This document shows positions 1-10,769 of a DNA stretch of 64,000 bases, piece after piece (position 1 is the first letter of the stretch; each line of letters opens with the position of its first letter). The stretch is from Leucobacter tardus. GTDB taxonomy: Bacteria; Actinomycetota; Actinomycetes; Actinomycetales; Microbacteriaceae. The stretch is from positions 124,001 to 188,000 of the forward strand of contig NZ_JAGFBF010000004.1 in assembly GCF_017583045.1 (NCBI RefSeq), given 5' to 3'. A program made the position numbers and the translations under genes. The notes below the pieces were generated by a model, which had not been told where the DNA came from, made no database searches, and saw only the letters and a list, made by a program, of their open reading frames with translations.

Positions 1-1
1 C

Positions 2-628
2 GTCGACAAGTACGACTACACGCACAAGAAGCAGACCGGTGGCTCCGGCCAGTTCGCGAAGGTGCAGATCGCGCTCGCGCCCCTCGAGGACGCCGATAGC
101 GACACCACCTACGAGTTCCAGGACAAGGTGACCGGCGGTCGCGTGCCGCGCGAGTACATCCCCTCGGTCAACGCGGGTATCCAGGACGCCATGCAGTACG
201 GCATCCTCGCCGGCTTCCCGGTGGTCAACGTCAAGGCGACGCTGCTCGACGGGCAGTACCACGACGTCGACTCCTCGGAGATGGCGTTCAAGATCGCCGG
301 CTCGATGGCCTTCAAGGAGGCCGCGCGCCTGGCGAAGCCCGTGCTGCTCGAGCCGCTCATGGCGGTCGAGGTGCGCACGCCCGAGGAGTACATGGGCGAT
401 GTGATCGGTGACATCAACTCGCGTCGCGGTCAGATCCAGTCCATGGAGGACGCGAGCGGCGTGAAGATCGTCAACGCGCTGGTCCCGCTCTCCGAGATGT
501 TCGGGTACATCGGTGATCTGCGGTCGAAGACCAGCGGTCGCGCCGTGTTCTCGATGGCTTTCGATTCCTACGCAGAGGTGCCGAAGGCCGTGGCCGAAGA
601 GATCGTTCAGAAGGCTAAGGGCGAGTAA
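2..628 (+). CDS. fusA: Elongation factor G, C-terminal part (5' truncated by window edge)
   Basis: EF-G is the GTPase that drives translocation on the ribosome and, with RRF, ribosome recycling. The open frame runs in from the window start and encodes about 208 C-terminal residues. The first visible segment contains the domain IV signature [14 protein letters not shown], followed by domain IV/V sequence with [12 protein letters not shown] and the conserved RRGQI turn near the end. The GTPase domain lies outside the window. tuf follows 160 nt downstream, the usual str-operon order (rpsL-rpsG-fusA-tuf), so this is the distal end of that operon. Confidence 0.97.
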   Translation, partial: VDKYDYTHKKQTGGSGQFAKVQIALAPLEDADSDTTYEFQDKVTGGRVPREYIPSVNAGIQDAMQYGILAGFPVVNVKATLLDGQYHDVDSSEMAFKIAGSMAFKEAARLAKPVLLEPLMAVEVRTPEEYMGDVIGDINSRRGQIQSMEDASGVKIVNALVPLSEMFGYIGDLRSKTSGRAVFSMAFDSYAEVPKAVAEEIVQKAKGE

Positions 629-636
629 TCACGCCC

Positions 637-673
637 GCGGTCGGTGGCGGGTTTCGCACTCGCCGCCGACCGC
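637..673 (+). terminator. Hairpin between fusA and tuf (partial terminator or attenuator)
   Basis: A 13-bp stem (637-649 against 661-673, one G-T wobble) encloses an 11-nt loop just after the fusA stop. There is no U-run, so it may attenuate or be an mRNA processing site rather than a full terminator. Confidence 0.5.
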
Positions 674-706
674 ACCGCTCGGGTCGCGATCCCAGGCCCG
701 AGCTTG

Positions 707-715
707 TAACATAAT
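707..715 (+). promoter_or_regulatory. Possible tuf -10 region
   Basis: The stretch TAACATAAT is the only AT-rich patch between fusA and tuf and offers two overlapping -10-like hexamers (707-712 or 710-715). No convincing -35 is visible at 16-18 nt upstream. It would give a leader of about 65 nt containing the GAGGAGG ribosome-binding site of tuf and would let tuf be made independently of fusA. Confidence 0.35.
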
Positions 716-787
716 GAGGCAACCCGTACTCGTGCCCTTCGAAACCGTCGGAGGGAAAGAGTACCTGACGTCCTGAGGAGGACCATA

Positions 788-1981
<1,194 letters not shown>

Positions 1982-1991
1982 TTTCGACTCA

Positions 1992-2047
1992 TCGGAGCAT
2001 CACGCTCCGACACTGCACCCCCGGGGCCTCGCCCCGGGGGTGCAGTG
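1992..2047 (+). terminator. Tandem hairpin terminator after tuf
   Basis: Two adjacent inverted repeats follow the tuf stop: a 7-bp stem at 1992-2010, and a perfect 16-bp stem at 2011-2026/2032-2047 with a 5-nt loop. The second is very GC-rich and should stop transcription although no long U-run follows. It separates tuf from the polysaccharide genes. Confidence 0.75.
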
Positions 2048-2211
2048 CGTTCCGGGCCGTTCGGCGTCCGCTCTCCGGCTCGCCAGTGGCGCAGAGCGAT
2101 CGTGGGGCTCGGGCACGGTATCCTCGGTGGGTGGGTCCGGAGACTCCTCGCGGAGGCGAGGGGGACACCTCACCGGCCCATAGCCGCCGAGCCCGACACG
2201 AGAGGATCACT

Positions 2212-4014
2212 GTGCCGCAGTCCACGCAGCATCGTTTCTCGCACTTCGTGCGCCAGTACGGGTTGCTCTTCGTGCTCGACGCCGCGGCGTGGGCGACCGC
2301 CATCCTCGCGGCGCTGGTGCTTCGCTTCGACTTCAATCTCATGCGCATCCACTGGACGTGGACGCTCGTGGTGATCGCGATCACCGCCCTGCTGCAGCTC
2401 GTCGGTGGGTGGCTCTTCTGGCTCTACCGCAGCAGGTGGGAGGTCGGCAGCTTCGACGAGGTGCGGGCGCTGGTGCTCAACGTCGTCGTCGTGATGTCGT
2501 TCGCCTGGGGTGCGGCGTATCTGGTGGGCTACGGCCGTGGCATTCCCCGCAGCACGCTGATCATCGCCGCTCCGATCGCCTTCACCCTGATGGGGGTGGT
2601 GCGGTACCTGGTCCGCCTCTCAGCCGAGCGCCAGATGAAGCCTGGCGAAGAGGCGGAGCGCGTCCTCCTCTACGGTGCCGGGTACCTGGGCGTGCAGACG
2701 GCCAAGCGCCTGCTGACCGACGCGGCGGGATCCGCGTTGCCCGTCGGCTTCATCGATGACAACCCGACGAAGCGCAATCAAGAGGTCAGAGGCGTCCGCG
2801 TTCTCGGCGGCTTCGACGACCTCGCCGCTGTCGCGCGACGCACCGACGCCACCACACTGCTGGTCTGCATCGGCGATGCCGACGCGACGTTCATGCGTCG
2901 CGTCGACGATGCCGCGGACGGTCTCGGACTGCGCGTGCTCGTGCTCCCGCCCCTCGACCAGATCCTGCGCAATTCGGCGGCGATCAGCGAAGTACGCGAG
3001 CTCTCGATCGAGGATCTCATCGGTCGCCACCCGGTGCGGCTCGACACGGACTCGATCGCGCCGTACTTGCAGGACCGCGTCGTGCTCGTCACCGGTGCCG
3101 GCGGATCCATCGGCGCCGAACTCTGCCGTCAGCTCGCACGCTTCGCGCCGCAGGAGCTCATCATGCTCGACCGCGACGAGACGTCGTTGCAGGCCACTCA
3201 GCTCTCCATCAGCGGTCATGGCCTGCTCGACACGCGGGATGTCGTGCTCGCCGACATCCGCGACGAGGAGACGCTCCAGCGGATCTTCGCCGAGCGAAAA
3301 CCCGAGGTCGTGTTCCACGCCGCCGCGCTGAAGCATCTGCCGATGCTCGAGCAGTATCCGGACGAGGCGTGGAAGACGAACGTGCTCGGAACGCTCAACG
3401 TGCTCAGGGCGGCGCGAGCGGCCGGCGTCGACACGTTCGTGAATATCTCGACGGACAAGGCGGCGAATCCGACGAGTGTGCTCGGCCACTCGAAGCGGGT
3501 CGCCGAGAAGCTGACCGCGTGGATGGCGCAGCAGACGGGGGAGCGGTACCTCTCGGTGCGGTTCGGCAACGTCATCGGGAGCCGGGGATCCATGCTGCCG
3601 ACGTTCCGGTCGCTGATCGACGCCGGAGGGCCGCTGACCATCACCCACCCGGAGGTCACTCGGTTCTTCATGACGATCCCGGAGGCCTGCCAGCTCGTCA
3701 TTCAGGCCGGTGGCATCGGACGGCCTGGCGAGGTGCTGATCCTCGACATGGGGGACCCCGTGCGCATCCTCGACGTCGCCAAGCGCATGATCCAGCAGTC
3801 GGGCAAGCAGGTCGACATCGTCTTCACCGGCTTGCGCCATGGCGAGAAGCTGCATGAAGAGCTCGTGGCCGAGGGGGAGGGCGACGCCAGGCCCTTCCAT
3901 GACAAGATCACGCACGCGCAAGTGGACTGGCTCGAGCCCGAGCGTCTCGATCACGACGGCTGGGTCGCGCGTATGGACCTGACCGACGACGCCGGCGGGC
4001 GGGTGGCGCGGTGA
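2212..4014 (+). CDS. Membrane-anchored nucleotide-sugar dehydratase/epimerase (FlaA1/PglF/CapD family)
   Basis: Proteins of this family (WbpM, PglF, CapD, EpsC) act on UDP-HexNAc at the inner membrane face and commit it to 4,6-dehydration for capsule, O-antigen or glycoprotein synthesis. The 600-residue product has four hydrophobic N-terminal segments, a first Rossmann-like CoA-binding region (GAGYLG near residue 165) and a second SDR Rossmann domain with TGAGGSIGAE at about 294. The STDKA motif lies near residue 413, followed by NPTSVLGHSK; the catalytic Lys is present, but the usual Met/Tyr of the family triad appears to be Leu. The GTG start at 2212 is preferred over in-frame upstream codons because GAGAGGA precedes it and the N-terminus then starts at the first membrane helix. 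It overlaps the next gene by 4 nt (GTGA). The exact sugar substrate cannot be told. Confidence 0.88.
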   Translation: MPQSTQHRFSHFVRQYGLLFVLDAAAWATAILAALVLRFDFNLMRIHWTWTLVVIAITALLQLVGGWLFWLYRSRWEVGSFDEVRALVLNVVVVMSFAWGAAYLVGYGRGIPRSTLIIAAPIAFTLMGVVRYLVRLSAERQMKPGEEAERVLLYGAGYLGVQTAKRLLTDAAGSALPVGFIDDNPTKRNQEVRGVRVLGGFDDLAAVARRTDATTLLVCIGDADATFMRRVDDAADGLGLRVLVLPPLDQILRNSAAISEVRELSIEDLIGRHPVRLDTDSIAPYLQDRVVLVTGAGGSIGAELCRQLARFAPQELIMLDRDETSLQATQLSISGHGLLDTRDVVLADIRDEETLQRIFAERKPEVVFHAAALKHLPMLEQYPDEAWKTNVLGTLNVLRAARAAGVDTFVNISTDKAANPTSVLGHSKRVAEKLTAWMAQQTGERYLSVRFGNVIGSRGSMLPTFRSLIDAGGPLTITHPEVTRFFMTIPEACQLVIQAGGIGRPGEVLILDMGDPVRILDVAKRMIQQSGKQVDIVFTGLRHGEKLHEELVAEGEGDARPFHDKITHAQVDWLEPERLDHDGWVARMDLTDDAGGRVAR

Positions 4015-5111
4015 TCCTCATCCCGGCCATCGTCTGCTTCGTGCTGAGCCTGTCGCTTCCGTTCCTGGTGCGCCCCCTGCTCGTGCGGCTCGGCATCATG
4101 GACGTTCCGAACGAGCGCTCCTCCCATGAGCGGCCGATCCTGCGCGGACTCGGCTTGGCCGTGCTCATCGCGATGACGGTGTCCGGGGTGGTGGCCGTGA
4201 TCGCACTGTCCGTGGCGAGCGCCGGGTTCGGACGATGGGACCTCCTGCTGCTCGTCGTCATCGGTGCGTTCGCCGCCGGATGCCTCGGACTCGCGGAAGA
4301 CCTGCGCGGGTTGAGCGTCGGGGTGCGGAGCACCTGTCTGCTCCTCATCGCCTTCGTGATCCCGGTCGCTCTCGTCCTGCTGCGGCAGTACCCGCTGGCA
4401 TCGGTCGACTTCGGGTTCGTCGGCGGTTCCTTCCTCGGATCGGGAGCGGGTGAGTTCGCACTCGAACCGTTGCCGTTCTGGGTCACGATCGCGCTCGTGC
4501 CGTACGCCGTGCTCTTCATCTCCAGCTACATCAACGTCGCGAACTTCATGGATGGACTGAACGGGATCAGCGGCTTCCACGGTGTCATCGCGGGGTGCGC
4601 ATTCGCCGCTGCAGGGTTTCTCAGCGGTCTGACGTGGCTCGTGCTGGCGGGCCTCATCCTCGCAGCGGGATTCGCGGGGTTCCTGCCCTGGAACTTGAGC
4701 AAGCCCGGTGCCTTCCTCGGAGACGTCGGCAGCTATCTGCTCGGGGGAGCGACGGCGGTGACCAGTTTCGCGGCTCTGCTCGCCGGCGTCCCCGTCCTCG
4801 CGACCATCGGACCGATGGTCATCTCCTTCGGCGATGTCGGAGTGACGCTCGTGAAACGCGTCCGTGCCGGACACAAATGGGACGAGCCGCACAAGGAGCA
4901 CGTCTATCAGCGCGTGCAGCAGCTCGGCTACTCGCACGTCGCATCGTCGTCGATGACCGCGGCCTGCACCCTGGCGGCGTCGCTCCTCGGGCTCGCCTCG
5001 TTCTTCGTGGCGCCGATCTGGTGGGTGGCGCTGCTCTGCGGCGGGCTCCTCGTGCTGGCCGGTTACCTGTCACTGCCGCGCCTCCTCGGCGGTCGCGCGG
5101 GCGCCCGCTGA
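4011..5111 (+). CDS. Polyprenyl-phosphate sugar-1-phosphate transferase (WecA/TagO/MraY superfamily)
   Basis: This polytopic membrane enzyme should transfer a sugar-1-phosphate from a UDP-sugar to undecaprenyl phosphate, starting a lipid-linked glycan. The 366-residue product has about ten hydrophobic segments, the N-terminal PNERSSH motif (near residue 30), the metal-binding NFMDGLNG motif (near residue 180), the GDVGS motif (near 238) and a late HKWDEPHKEHVYQR loop. The combination fits the WbpL/WecA branch better than MraY itself. It is translationally coupled to the preceding dehydratase, suggesting the pair makes and loads a modified HexNAc. No glycosyltransferases, flippase or polymerase are nearby, so the rest of the pathway must lie elsewhere. 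Confidence 0.88.
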   Translation: MILIPAIVCFVLSLSLPFLVRPLLVRLGIMDVPNERSSHERPILRGLGLAVLIAMTVSGVVAVIALSVASAGFGRWDLLLLVVIGAFAAGCLGLAEDLRGLSVGVRSTCLLLIAFVIPVALVLLRQYPLASVDFGFVGGSFLGSGAGEFALEPLPFWVTIALVPYAVLFISSYINVANFMDGLNGISGFHGVIAGCAFAAAGFLSGLTWLVLAGLILAAGFAGFLPWNLSKPGAFLGDVGSYLLGGATAVTSFAALLAGVPVLATIGPMVISFGDVGVTLVKRVRAGHKWDEPHKEHVYQRVQQLGYSHVASSSMTAACTLAASLLGLASFFVAPIWWVALLCGGLLVLAGYLSLPRLLGGRAGAR

Positions 5112-5127
5112 GCGCGACACGCCCGGG

Positions 5128-5156
5128 TTGCACGGTGGGTGCCACTGTGCCAGAAT
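5128..5156 (+). promoter_or_regulatory. Predicted promoter of the S10 operon
   Basis: TTGCAC (5128-5133) and CAGAAT (5151-5156) are separated by 17 nt, a good sigma-70/HrdB-type match. Transcription would start near 5163, giving a 5' leader of about 305 nt before rpsJ. Confidence 0.55.
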
Positions 5157-5190
5157 AGTTGAGTTCAGTACTTCCGGGCATGCTCGGAAT

Positions 5191-5205
5191 CACTGCCAGG
5201 CAGTG
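5191..5205 (+). repeat. 15-nt perfect palindrome in the S10 leader
   Basis: CACTGCC-A-GGCAGTG lies about 30 nt after the predicted S10 transcription start. A one-base centre is too tight for a stable RNA hairpin without fraying, so a DNA operator is as plausible as an RNA element. Confidence 0.4.
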
Positions 5206-5315
5206 CATAACCGCTCGGTGCATCCGGGTTCAGGGTTAGGCCGCGGGCAGCGAACACCGCTCACCATCGGAACGGCCCGGCACTTCGCGCCAGGCCGTCT
5301 TCGTGTGTGAGGGCC

Positions 5316-5350
5316 CCGACGGGCGGAGGGCGACTTCCGATCCCCGTCGG
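5316..5350 (+). promoter_or_regulatory. Stem-loop in the S10 operon leader
   Basis: An outer 8-bp stem (CCGACGGG with CCCGTCGG) continues, after a 3-nt bulge on one side, into a 6-bp stem (one G-T wobble) capped by a GCGA tetraloop. It lies about 120 nt upstream of rpsJ. In other bacteria the S10 leader is the target of ribosomal-protein feedback (L4 in E. coli); a similar role here is inference. Confidence 0.5.
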
Positions 5351-5468
5351 ATTGACAGGTGAACAGAGACCCAGTGCTTCCTCGTGGGGTACCAGGGCGC
5401 TGATACGCAAGACGTCCAATGCTGCGCACATCCACGCAGTACGACGCAACCAAGAAAGAGAGAGTCAC

Positions 5469-5777
5469 ATGGCGGGACAAAAGATCCGCATTCGACTGAA
5501 GTCGTATGACCACGAGGTCATCGACAGCTCGGCACGCAAGATCGTCGACACGGTCACCCGCGCGGGTGCGACCGTGATTGGCCCCGTGCCGCTCCCCACG
5601 GAGAAGAACGTGGTCGCAGTGATCCGTTCACCCCACAAGTACAAGGACAGCCGGGAGCACTTCGAGAAGCGCACCCACAAGCGTCTGATTGACATTGTGG
5701 ACCCCACCCCGAAGGCCGTCGACTCGCTCATGCGTCTCGACCTGCCTGCCGATGTCAACATCGAGATCAAGCTCTAA
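5469..5777 (+). CDS. rpsJ: 30S ribosomal protein S10
   Basis: S10 is a 30S head protein and, as NusE, part of antitermination complexes. The 102-residue product begins [19 protein letters not shown] and ends in the usual DVNIEIKL, the standard length and termini for the family. The ATG at 5469 follows an AAGAGAGAG purine run. First gene of the S10 operon; the 357-nt gap before it holds a promoter, a palindrome and a stem-loop, annotated separately. Confidence 0.99.
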   Translation: MAGQKIRIRLKSYDHEVIDSSARKIVDTVTRAGATVIGPVPLPTEKNVVAVIRSPHKYKDSREHFEKRTHKRLIDIVDPTPKAVDSLMRLDLPADVNIEIKL

Positions 5778-5790
5778 GGGGGGTCTGAAC

Positions 5791-6447
5791 ATGTCGCACA
5801 ACGATCGCAACGTCAAGGGTCTCCTGGGCACCAAGCTCGGTATGACGCAGGTCTGGGACGAGAACGGCAACGTCGTTCCCGTCACCGTCATCGAGGTCGC
5901 ACCCAACGTCGTCACGCAGATCCGCACCCCCGAGGTCGACGGCTACAGTGCCGTGCAGATCGCGGCCGGCGAGATCGACCCCCGCAAGGTGAACCAGCCC
6001 AGCGCCGGTCACTTCGAGAAGGCGGGCGTCACGCCTCGTCGCCACCTCACCGAGGTGCGCACGGCCGACGCCGCCGACTACACGCTCGGTCAGGAGCTCA
6101 CCGCCGAGGCCACCTTCGAAGCCGGTCAGAAGATCGACGTCGTGGGCACCTCGAAGGGCAAGGGCTTCGCCGGCACGATGAAGCGTCACAACTTCAAGGG
6201 CGTTTCCGCTTCGCACGGCGCGCACCGCAACCACCGCAAGCCCGGTTCCATCGGCGGCGCAGCGACCCCCGGTCGCGTGTTCAAGGGCCAGAAGATGGCC
6301 GGCCGCATGGGCGGCGACCGCGTCACCGTGCAGAACCTGTCGGTGCAGGCAGTCGACGCAGAGAAGGGTCTCATCCTGGTCAAGGGTGCGGTTCCCGGTG
6401 CTCGCGGCCGTCTCGTATTCGTTCGCAACGCAGTGAAGGGGGCCTAG
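5791..6447 (+). CDS. rplC: 50S ribosomal protein L3
   Basis: L3 nucleates assembly of the 50S subunit near the peptidyl-transferase centre. The 218-residue product carries [17 protein letters not shown] at the N-terminus and the glycine-rich loop [20 protein letters not shown], both diagnostic. ATG 5791 is chosen because GGGGGG lies just upstream and the sequence before it does not match L3. It is 13 nt after rpsJ and 3 nt before rplD. Confidence 0.99.
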   Translation: MSHNDRNVKGLLGTKLGMTQVWDENGNVVPVTVIEVAPNVVTQIRTPEVDGYSAVQIAAGEIDPRKVNQPSAGHFEKAGVTPRRHLTEVRTADAADYTLGQELTAEATFEAGQKIDVVGTSKGKGFAGTMKRHNFKGVSASHGAHRNHRKPGSIGGAATPGRVFKGQKMAGRMGGDRVTVQNLSVQAVDAEKGLILVKGAVPGARGRLVFVRNAVKGA

Positions 6448-6450
6448 TCC

Positions 6451-7104
6451 ATGGCTACCGCTACCACGCTCGAGGTGCTCGACGCGAAGGGCACGAAGGC
6501 CGGGTCCGTCGACCTGCCTGAGGCCATCTTCGCCGCCGAGGCCAACGTCCCGCTGATCCACCAGGTGGTCACGGCCCAGCTCGCCGCTGCTCGTCAGGGC
6601 ACCCACAAGACCAAGGGCCGCGGTGAGCGTTCCGGTTCGGGTGCCAAGCCGTTCAAGCAGAAGGGCACCGGCCGTGCACGTCAGGGTTCGGTCCGCATGC
6701 CGCAGCACCGCGGCGGTGGCATCGTCCACGGTCCCGTACCGCGCGACTACAGCCAGCGCACCCCGAAGAAGATGATCGCTGCAGCGCTCAGCGGCCTGCT
6801 CTCGGATCGCACCCGCGCGAACCGTCTGCACGTCGTCGAGTCCTTCGGTCTCGGCGATCAGCCGAGCACGAAGACCGCGCGTGAGTTCCTCGCCTCGGTC
6901 GCTCCCGGTCGTCGCGTGCTCGTCGTCGTCGATCGCGCTGATGAGACCACGGTCCTCAGCGTCCGGAACCTGCAGCACGTCCACGTGCTGTTCCAGGATC
7001 AGCTCAACGCCTACGACGTCGTCGTCAGCGACGATGTCGTGTTCACCAAGGCGGCCTTCGACGCATTCGTCGCCGGTCGTTCCGCAGGGGAGGAATCCAA
7101 GTGA
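6451..7104 (+). CDS. rplD: 50S ribosomal protein L4
   Basis: L4 lines the exit tunnel and in E. coli also represses its own operon through the S10 leader. The 217-residue product has the basic tunnel loop ([18 protein letters not shown]) and [17 protein letters not shown] at about residues 53-90. It overlaps rplW by 4 nt, so the two are translationally coupled. Confidence 0.99.
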   Translation: MATATTLEVLDAKGTKAGSVDLPEAIFAAEANVPLIHQVVTAQLAAARQGTHKTKGRGERSGSGAKPFKQKGTGRARQGSVRMPQHRGGGIVHGPVPRDYSQRTPKKMIAAALSGLLSDRTRANRLHVVESFGLGDQPSTKTAREFLASVAPGRRVLVVVDRADETTVLSVRNLQHVHVLFQDQLNAYDVVVSDDVVFTKAAFDAFVAGRSAGEESK

Positions 7105-7400
7105 GCCTCAACAAGAACGTCCACGACGTCATCATCCGCCCGATCGTCTCTGAGAAGAGCTACGGCATGATCGACGCGAACGGCCAGTACACCTTCGAGG
7201 TGCAGCCGTCCGCTTCCAAGACCGAGATCAAGCTCGCGATCGAGCAGGTCTTCAACGTCAAGGTCGCGAAGATCAACACGCTGAACCGCAAGGGGAAGAC
7301 GCGTCGTACTCGCTTCGGCATGGGAAAGCGCAAGGACACCAAGCGTGCCATCGTGACCCTGAAGTCGGGCACGATCGACATCTTCACGGCTGCGCTGTAG
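7101..7400 (+). CDS. rplW: 50S ribosomal protein L23
   Basis: L23 sits at the tunnel exit and docks trigger factor and SRP. The 99-residue product has the [10 protein letters not shown] motif near residue 14 and the basic [17 protein letters not shown] loop. The GTG start at 7101 sits in a GTGA overlap with rplD. Confidence 0.99.
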   Translation: MSLNKNVHDVIIRPIVSEKSYGMIDANGQYTFEVQPSASKTEIKLAIEQVFNVKVAKINTLNRKGKTRRTRFGMGKRKDTKRAIVTLKSGTIDIFTAAL

Positions 7401-7421
7401 TAGGAGCGAAGAGGAAACATC

Positions 7422-8258
7422 ATGGCTATTCGTAAGTACAAGCCGACGACCCCTGGTCGTCGCGGCTCGAGTGTTGCCGATTTCGCTGAGATCACGCGCT
7501 CGACCCCCGAGAAGTCCCTGCTGCGCCCGCTGCCGAAGACCGGTGGCCGCAACAACCAGGGCCGCATCACCACCCGCCACATCGGCGGTGGCCACAAGCG
7601 CCAGTACCGCGTCATCGACTTCCGTCGCCACGACAAGGACGGCGTGAACGCCAAGGTCGCGCACATCGAGTACGATCCCAACCGCACGGCGCGCATCGCC
7701 CTCCTCCACTTCGAGGACGGTGCGAAGCGCTACATCCTGGCTCCGAAGCGTCTCCAGCAGGGCGACGTCGTCGAGTCGGGCGCGGGCGCCGACATCAAGC
7801 CGGGCAACAACCTGCCGCTCAAGAACATCCCGACGGGTACGGTCGTTCACGCGATCGAGCTGAAGCCCGGCGGCGGTGCGAAGATGGCACGTTCGGCCGG
7901 TGCGTCGGTTCGCCTCGTGGCGAAGGAGGGCCCGTACGCCCAGCTGCGTCTGCCCTCGGGCGAGATCCGCAACGTCGACGCGCGCTGCCGCGCGACCGTC
8001 GGCGAGGTCGGCAACGCCGAGCAGTCGAACATCAACTGGGGCAAGGCGGGCCGTATGCGGTGGAAGGGCGTTCGCCCGACCGTCCGTGGTGTCGTCATGA
8101 ACCCGGTGGACCACCCCCACGGTGGTGGCGAAGGCCGCACGTCGGGTGGTCGTCACCCGGTCAGCCCCTGGGGTCAGAAGGAAGGCCGTACGCGTCATCC
8201 CAACAAGGAAAGCGACAAGCTCATCGTTCGTCGTCGTCCTTCGGGCAAGAAGCGCTAG
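7422..8258 (+). CDS. rplB: 50S ribosomal protein L2
   Basis: L2 is needed for subunit joining and peptidyl-transferase activity. The 278-residue product begins [15 protein letters not shown] and carries the C-terminal [14 protein letters not shown] signature containing the essential histidine. Length is typical. Confidence 0.99.
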   Translation: MAIRKYKPTTPGRRGSSVADFAEITRSTPEKSLLRPLPKTGGRNNQGRITTRHIGGGHKRQYRVIDFRRHDKDGVNAKVAHIEYDPNRTARIALLHFEDGAKRYILAPKRLQQGDVVESGAGADIKPGNNLPLKNIPTGTVVHAIELKPGGGAKMARSAGASVRLVAKEGPYAQLRLPSGEIRNVDARCRATVGEVGNAEQSNINWGKAGRMRWKGVRPTVRGVVMNPVDHPHGGGEGRTSGGRHPVSPWGQKEGRTRHPNKESDKLIVRRRPSGKKR

Positions 8259-8282
8259 TCGGCAGGTAGGAGAGAAGAGAAG

Positions 8283-8564
8283 ATGCCTCGTAGTCTCAAG
8301 AAGGGCCCCTTCGTCGATAACCACCTGCTGAACAAGGTGGCCACGCAGAACGAAGCCGGCAGCAAGAACGTGATCAAGACCTGGTCGCGCCGTTCGATGA
8401 TCGTCCCGGCCATGCTCGGACACACCATCGCGGTGCACGACGGTCGCAAGCACATCCCGGTGTTCGTCACCGAAACCATGGTCGGGCACAAGCTGGGCGA
8501 ATTCGCCCCGACCCGTACCTTCCGTGGTCACGTGAAGGACGACAAGAAGGGCCGTCGCCGCTGA
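8283..8564 (+). CDS. rpsS: 30S ribosomal protein S19
   Basis: S19 is a 30S head protein next to S13. The 93-residue product begins [12 protein letters not shown] and has the [16 protein letters not shown] signature. The start follows a GGAGAGAAGAGA ribosome-binding stretch, 24 nt after rplB. Confidence 0.99.
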   Translation: MPRSLKKGPFVDNHLLNKVATQNEAGSKNVIKTWSRRSMIVPAMLGHTIAVHDGRKHIPVFVTETMVGHKLGEFAPTRTFRGHVKDDKKGRRR

Positions 8565-8590
8565 CGCGGTGACGTGAAGGAGGAAGAGTC

Positions 8591-8971
8591 ATGGTGGAGT
8601 CGATCGCACGTGTGCGTCACATCCGCGTTACCCCCCAGAAGGCCCGTCGCGTCATCGACCTGGTCCGCGGAAAGAACGCTCAGGAGGCCCTGGCCATCCT
8701 GAAGTTCGCACCGCAGGCCGCTTCGGAGCCGATCTACAAGCTCGTCGCATCGGCCATCGCGAATGCTCGCGTCAAGGCCGATAACGAGAACCAGCGTCTC
8801 AACGAGGACGAGCTCGTCGTAGCCCGCGCCTTCGTCGACGAGGGCACGACGCTCAAGCGTTTCCGCCCCCGTGCACAGGGCCGCGCATTCCGGATCAACA
8901 AGCGGACCAGCCACATCACGGTCGTACTGCAGACCGCCGATGAGCTTGCCGCGAAGAAGGGAGCCAAATAA
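8591..8971 (+). CDS. rplV: 50S ribosomal protein L22
   Basis: L22 lines the nascent-peptide tunnel. The 126-residue product has [20 protein letters not shown] at the N-terminus and the [20 protein letters not shown] loop that reaches into the tunnel, where macrolide-resistance changes occur in other species. The stop overlaps the rpsC start by 1 nt (TAATG). Confidence 0.99.
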   Translation: MVESIARVRHIRVTPQKARRVIDLVRGKNAQEALAILKFAPQAASEPIYKLVASAIANARVKADNENQRLNEDELVVARAFVDEGTTLKRFRPRAQGRAFRINKRTSHITVVLQTADELAAKKGAK

Positions 8972-9729
8972 TGGGCCAGAAGATTCATCCCTACGGCTTC
9001 CGCCTCGGGGTCACCACCGACCACGTGTCGCGCTGGTTCTCGGACTCGACGAAGCCCGGTCAGCGGTACGCGGACTACCTCGCAGAGGACGTTCGCATCC
9101 GTGAGCACCTCGGCAAGTCGCTGGACCGTGCAGGTGTGTCGCGGATCGAGATCGAGCGCACCCGCGACCGCGTCCGCGTGGATATCCACTCGGCGCGACC
9201 CGGCATCGTCATCGGTCGCCGCGGCGCCGAGGCGGAGCGCATCCGCAGCGAGCTCGAGAAGATCACGGGCAAGCAGATCCAGCTGAACATTCTCGAGGTC
9301 AAGAACCCCGAGGCCGATGCTCAGCTCGTCGCTCAGGGCATCGCCGAGCAGCTCGCAGCGCGCGTGGCCTTCCGCCGCGCAATGCGTAAGGGACTGCAGG
9401 GCGCCCAGCGCGCAGGTGCCAAGGGCATCCGCATCCAGGTCTCCGGCCGCCTCGGCGGCGCCGAGATGAGCCGTTCGGAGTTCTACCGCGAGGGTCGCGT
9501 GCCGCTGCACACGCTCCGCGCGAACATCGACTACGGCTTCTACGAGGCAAAGACCACCTTCGGCCGCATCGGCGTGAAGGTCTGGATCTACAAGGGCGAC
9601 CTCACGAACAAGGAACTCGCACGCGAGCAGGCGGCCCAGAAGCCGTCCCGTGAGCGCGGCGACCGCCGCCGTGCACCCCGCGGTGCACAGGCCGAGGCTG
9701 CGCCCGCCGCAGCAGGAGCGGAGAAGTAA
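8971..9729 (+). CDS. rpsC: 30S ribosomal protein S3
   Basis: S3 forms part of the mRNA entry tunnel and its helicase site. The 252-residue product starts [13 protein letters not shown], has the KH-domain GRRGAE motif near residue 88, and ends with an Ala/Arg-rich tail (from about residue 220) of the kind common in actinobacterial S3. Confidence 0.99.
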   Translation: MGQKIHPYGFRLGVTTDHVSRWFSDSTKPGQRYADYLAEDVRIREHLGKSLDRAGVSRIEIERTRDRVRVDIHSARPGIVIGRRGAEAERIRSELEKITGKQIQLNILEVKNPEADAQLVAQGIAEQLAARVAFRRAMRKGLQGAQRAGAKGIRIQVSGRLGGAEMSRSEFYREGRVPLHTLRANIDYGFYEAKTTFGRIGVKVWIYKGDLTNKELAREQAAQKPSRERGDRRRAPRGAQAEAAPAAAGAEK

Positions 9730-9731
9730 GC

Positions 9732-10150
<419 letters not shown>

Positions 10151-10151
<1 letters not shown>

Positions 10152-10465
10152 TGGCGATCGGTAGCAAGGAATTGGTCATCACCGAACTCGACACGTTCGA
10201 GAACGAGCGACTGACCGAAGAGCTCAAGAAGGCGAAGGCCGAGCTCTTCAACCTGCGGTTCCAGTCGGCCACCGGCCAGCTGGAGAGCCACGGACGCGTC
10301 CGTCAGGTGAAGCGCGACATCGCGCGCATCTATACGGTCCTCCGTGAGCGCGAGCTCGGTATTCGCGAGACCCCGGTTGCGACCGAGGCCCCCGCGAAGG
10401 CCAAGAAGAGCACCAAGAAGAAGACCGAGCAGGCGGATGCCGCCGCTGATACGAAGGAGGCCTAA
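10151..10465 (+). CDS. rpmC: 50S ribosomal protein L29 with charged C-terminal tail
   Basis: L29 lies near the tunnel exit next to L23. The core (about residues 1-75) has the [17 protein letters not shown] helix and the [18 protein letters not shown] signature. At 104 residues the protein is longer than the usual 60-75 because of an Ala/Lys-rich, then acidic, tail. The tail is low complexity and probably disordered. Confidence 0.98.
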
Positions 10466-10467
10466 GC

Positions 10468-10740
10468 ATGGCTGAGATCGAGAAGGAACAGCGCGGCTAC
10501 CGTAAGGCCCGTCGCGGCTACGTCGTCAGCGACAAGATGGACAAGACCATCGTCGTCGAGGTCGAGGATCGCGTGAAGCACGCGCTGTACGGCAAGGTCA
10601 TGCGCCGCTCGTCCAAGGTGAAGGCGCACGACGCCGAGAACACCGCGGGCATCGGCGACCTCGTGCTCATCCACGAAACCCGTCCGCTCAGCGCCTCCAA
10701 GCGCTGGCGCCTGGTCGAGATCCTCGAGAAGGCGAAGTAA
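10468..10740 (+). CDS. rpsQ: 30S ribosomal protein S17
   Basis: S17 is an early-assembling rRNA-binding protein with an OB fold. The 90-residue product has [22 protein letters not shown] cut here to its key part (DKMDKT) and the [21 protein letters not shown]-terminal half. ATG 10468 follows an AAGGAGG site inside the end of rpmC. Confidence 0.98.
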   Translation: MAEIEKEQRGYRKARRGYVVSDKMDKTIVVEVEDRVKHALYGKVMRRSSKVKAHDAENTAGIGDLVLIHETRPLSASKRWRLVEILEKAK

Positions 10741-10769
10741 GCTCCGGCTTACGGAAGAAGGAGTAACAA

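Noticed and set aside
5352-5357. TTGACA as the -35 of the S10 operon
   Set aside because: No acceptable -10 lies 16-18 nt downstream; TGCTTC is poor. The 5128/5151 pair is better.
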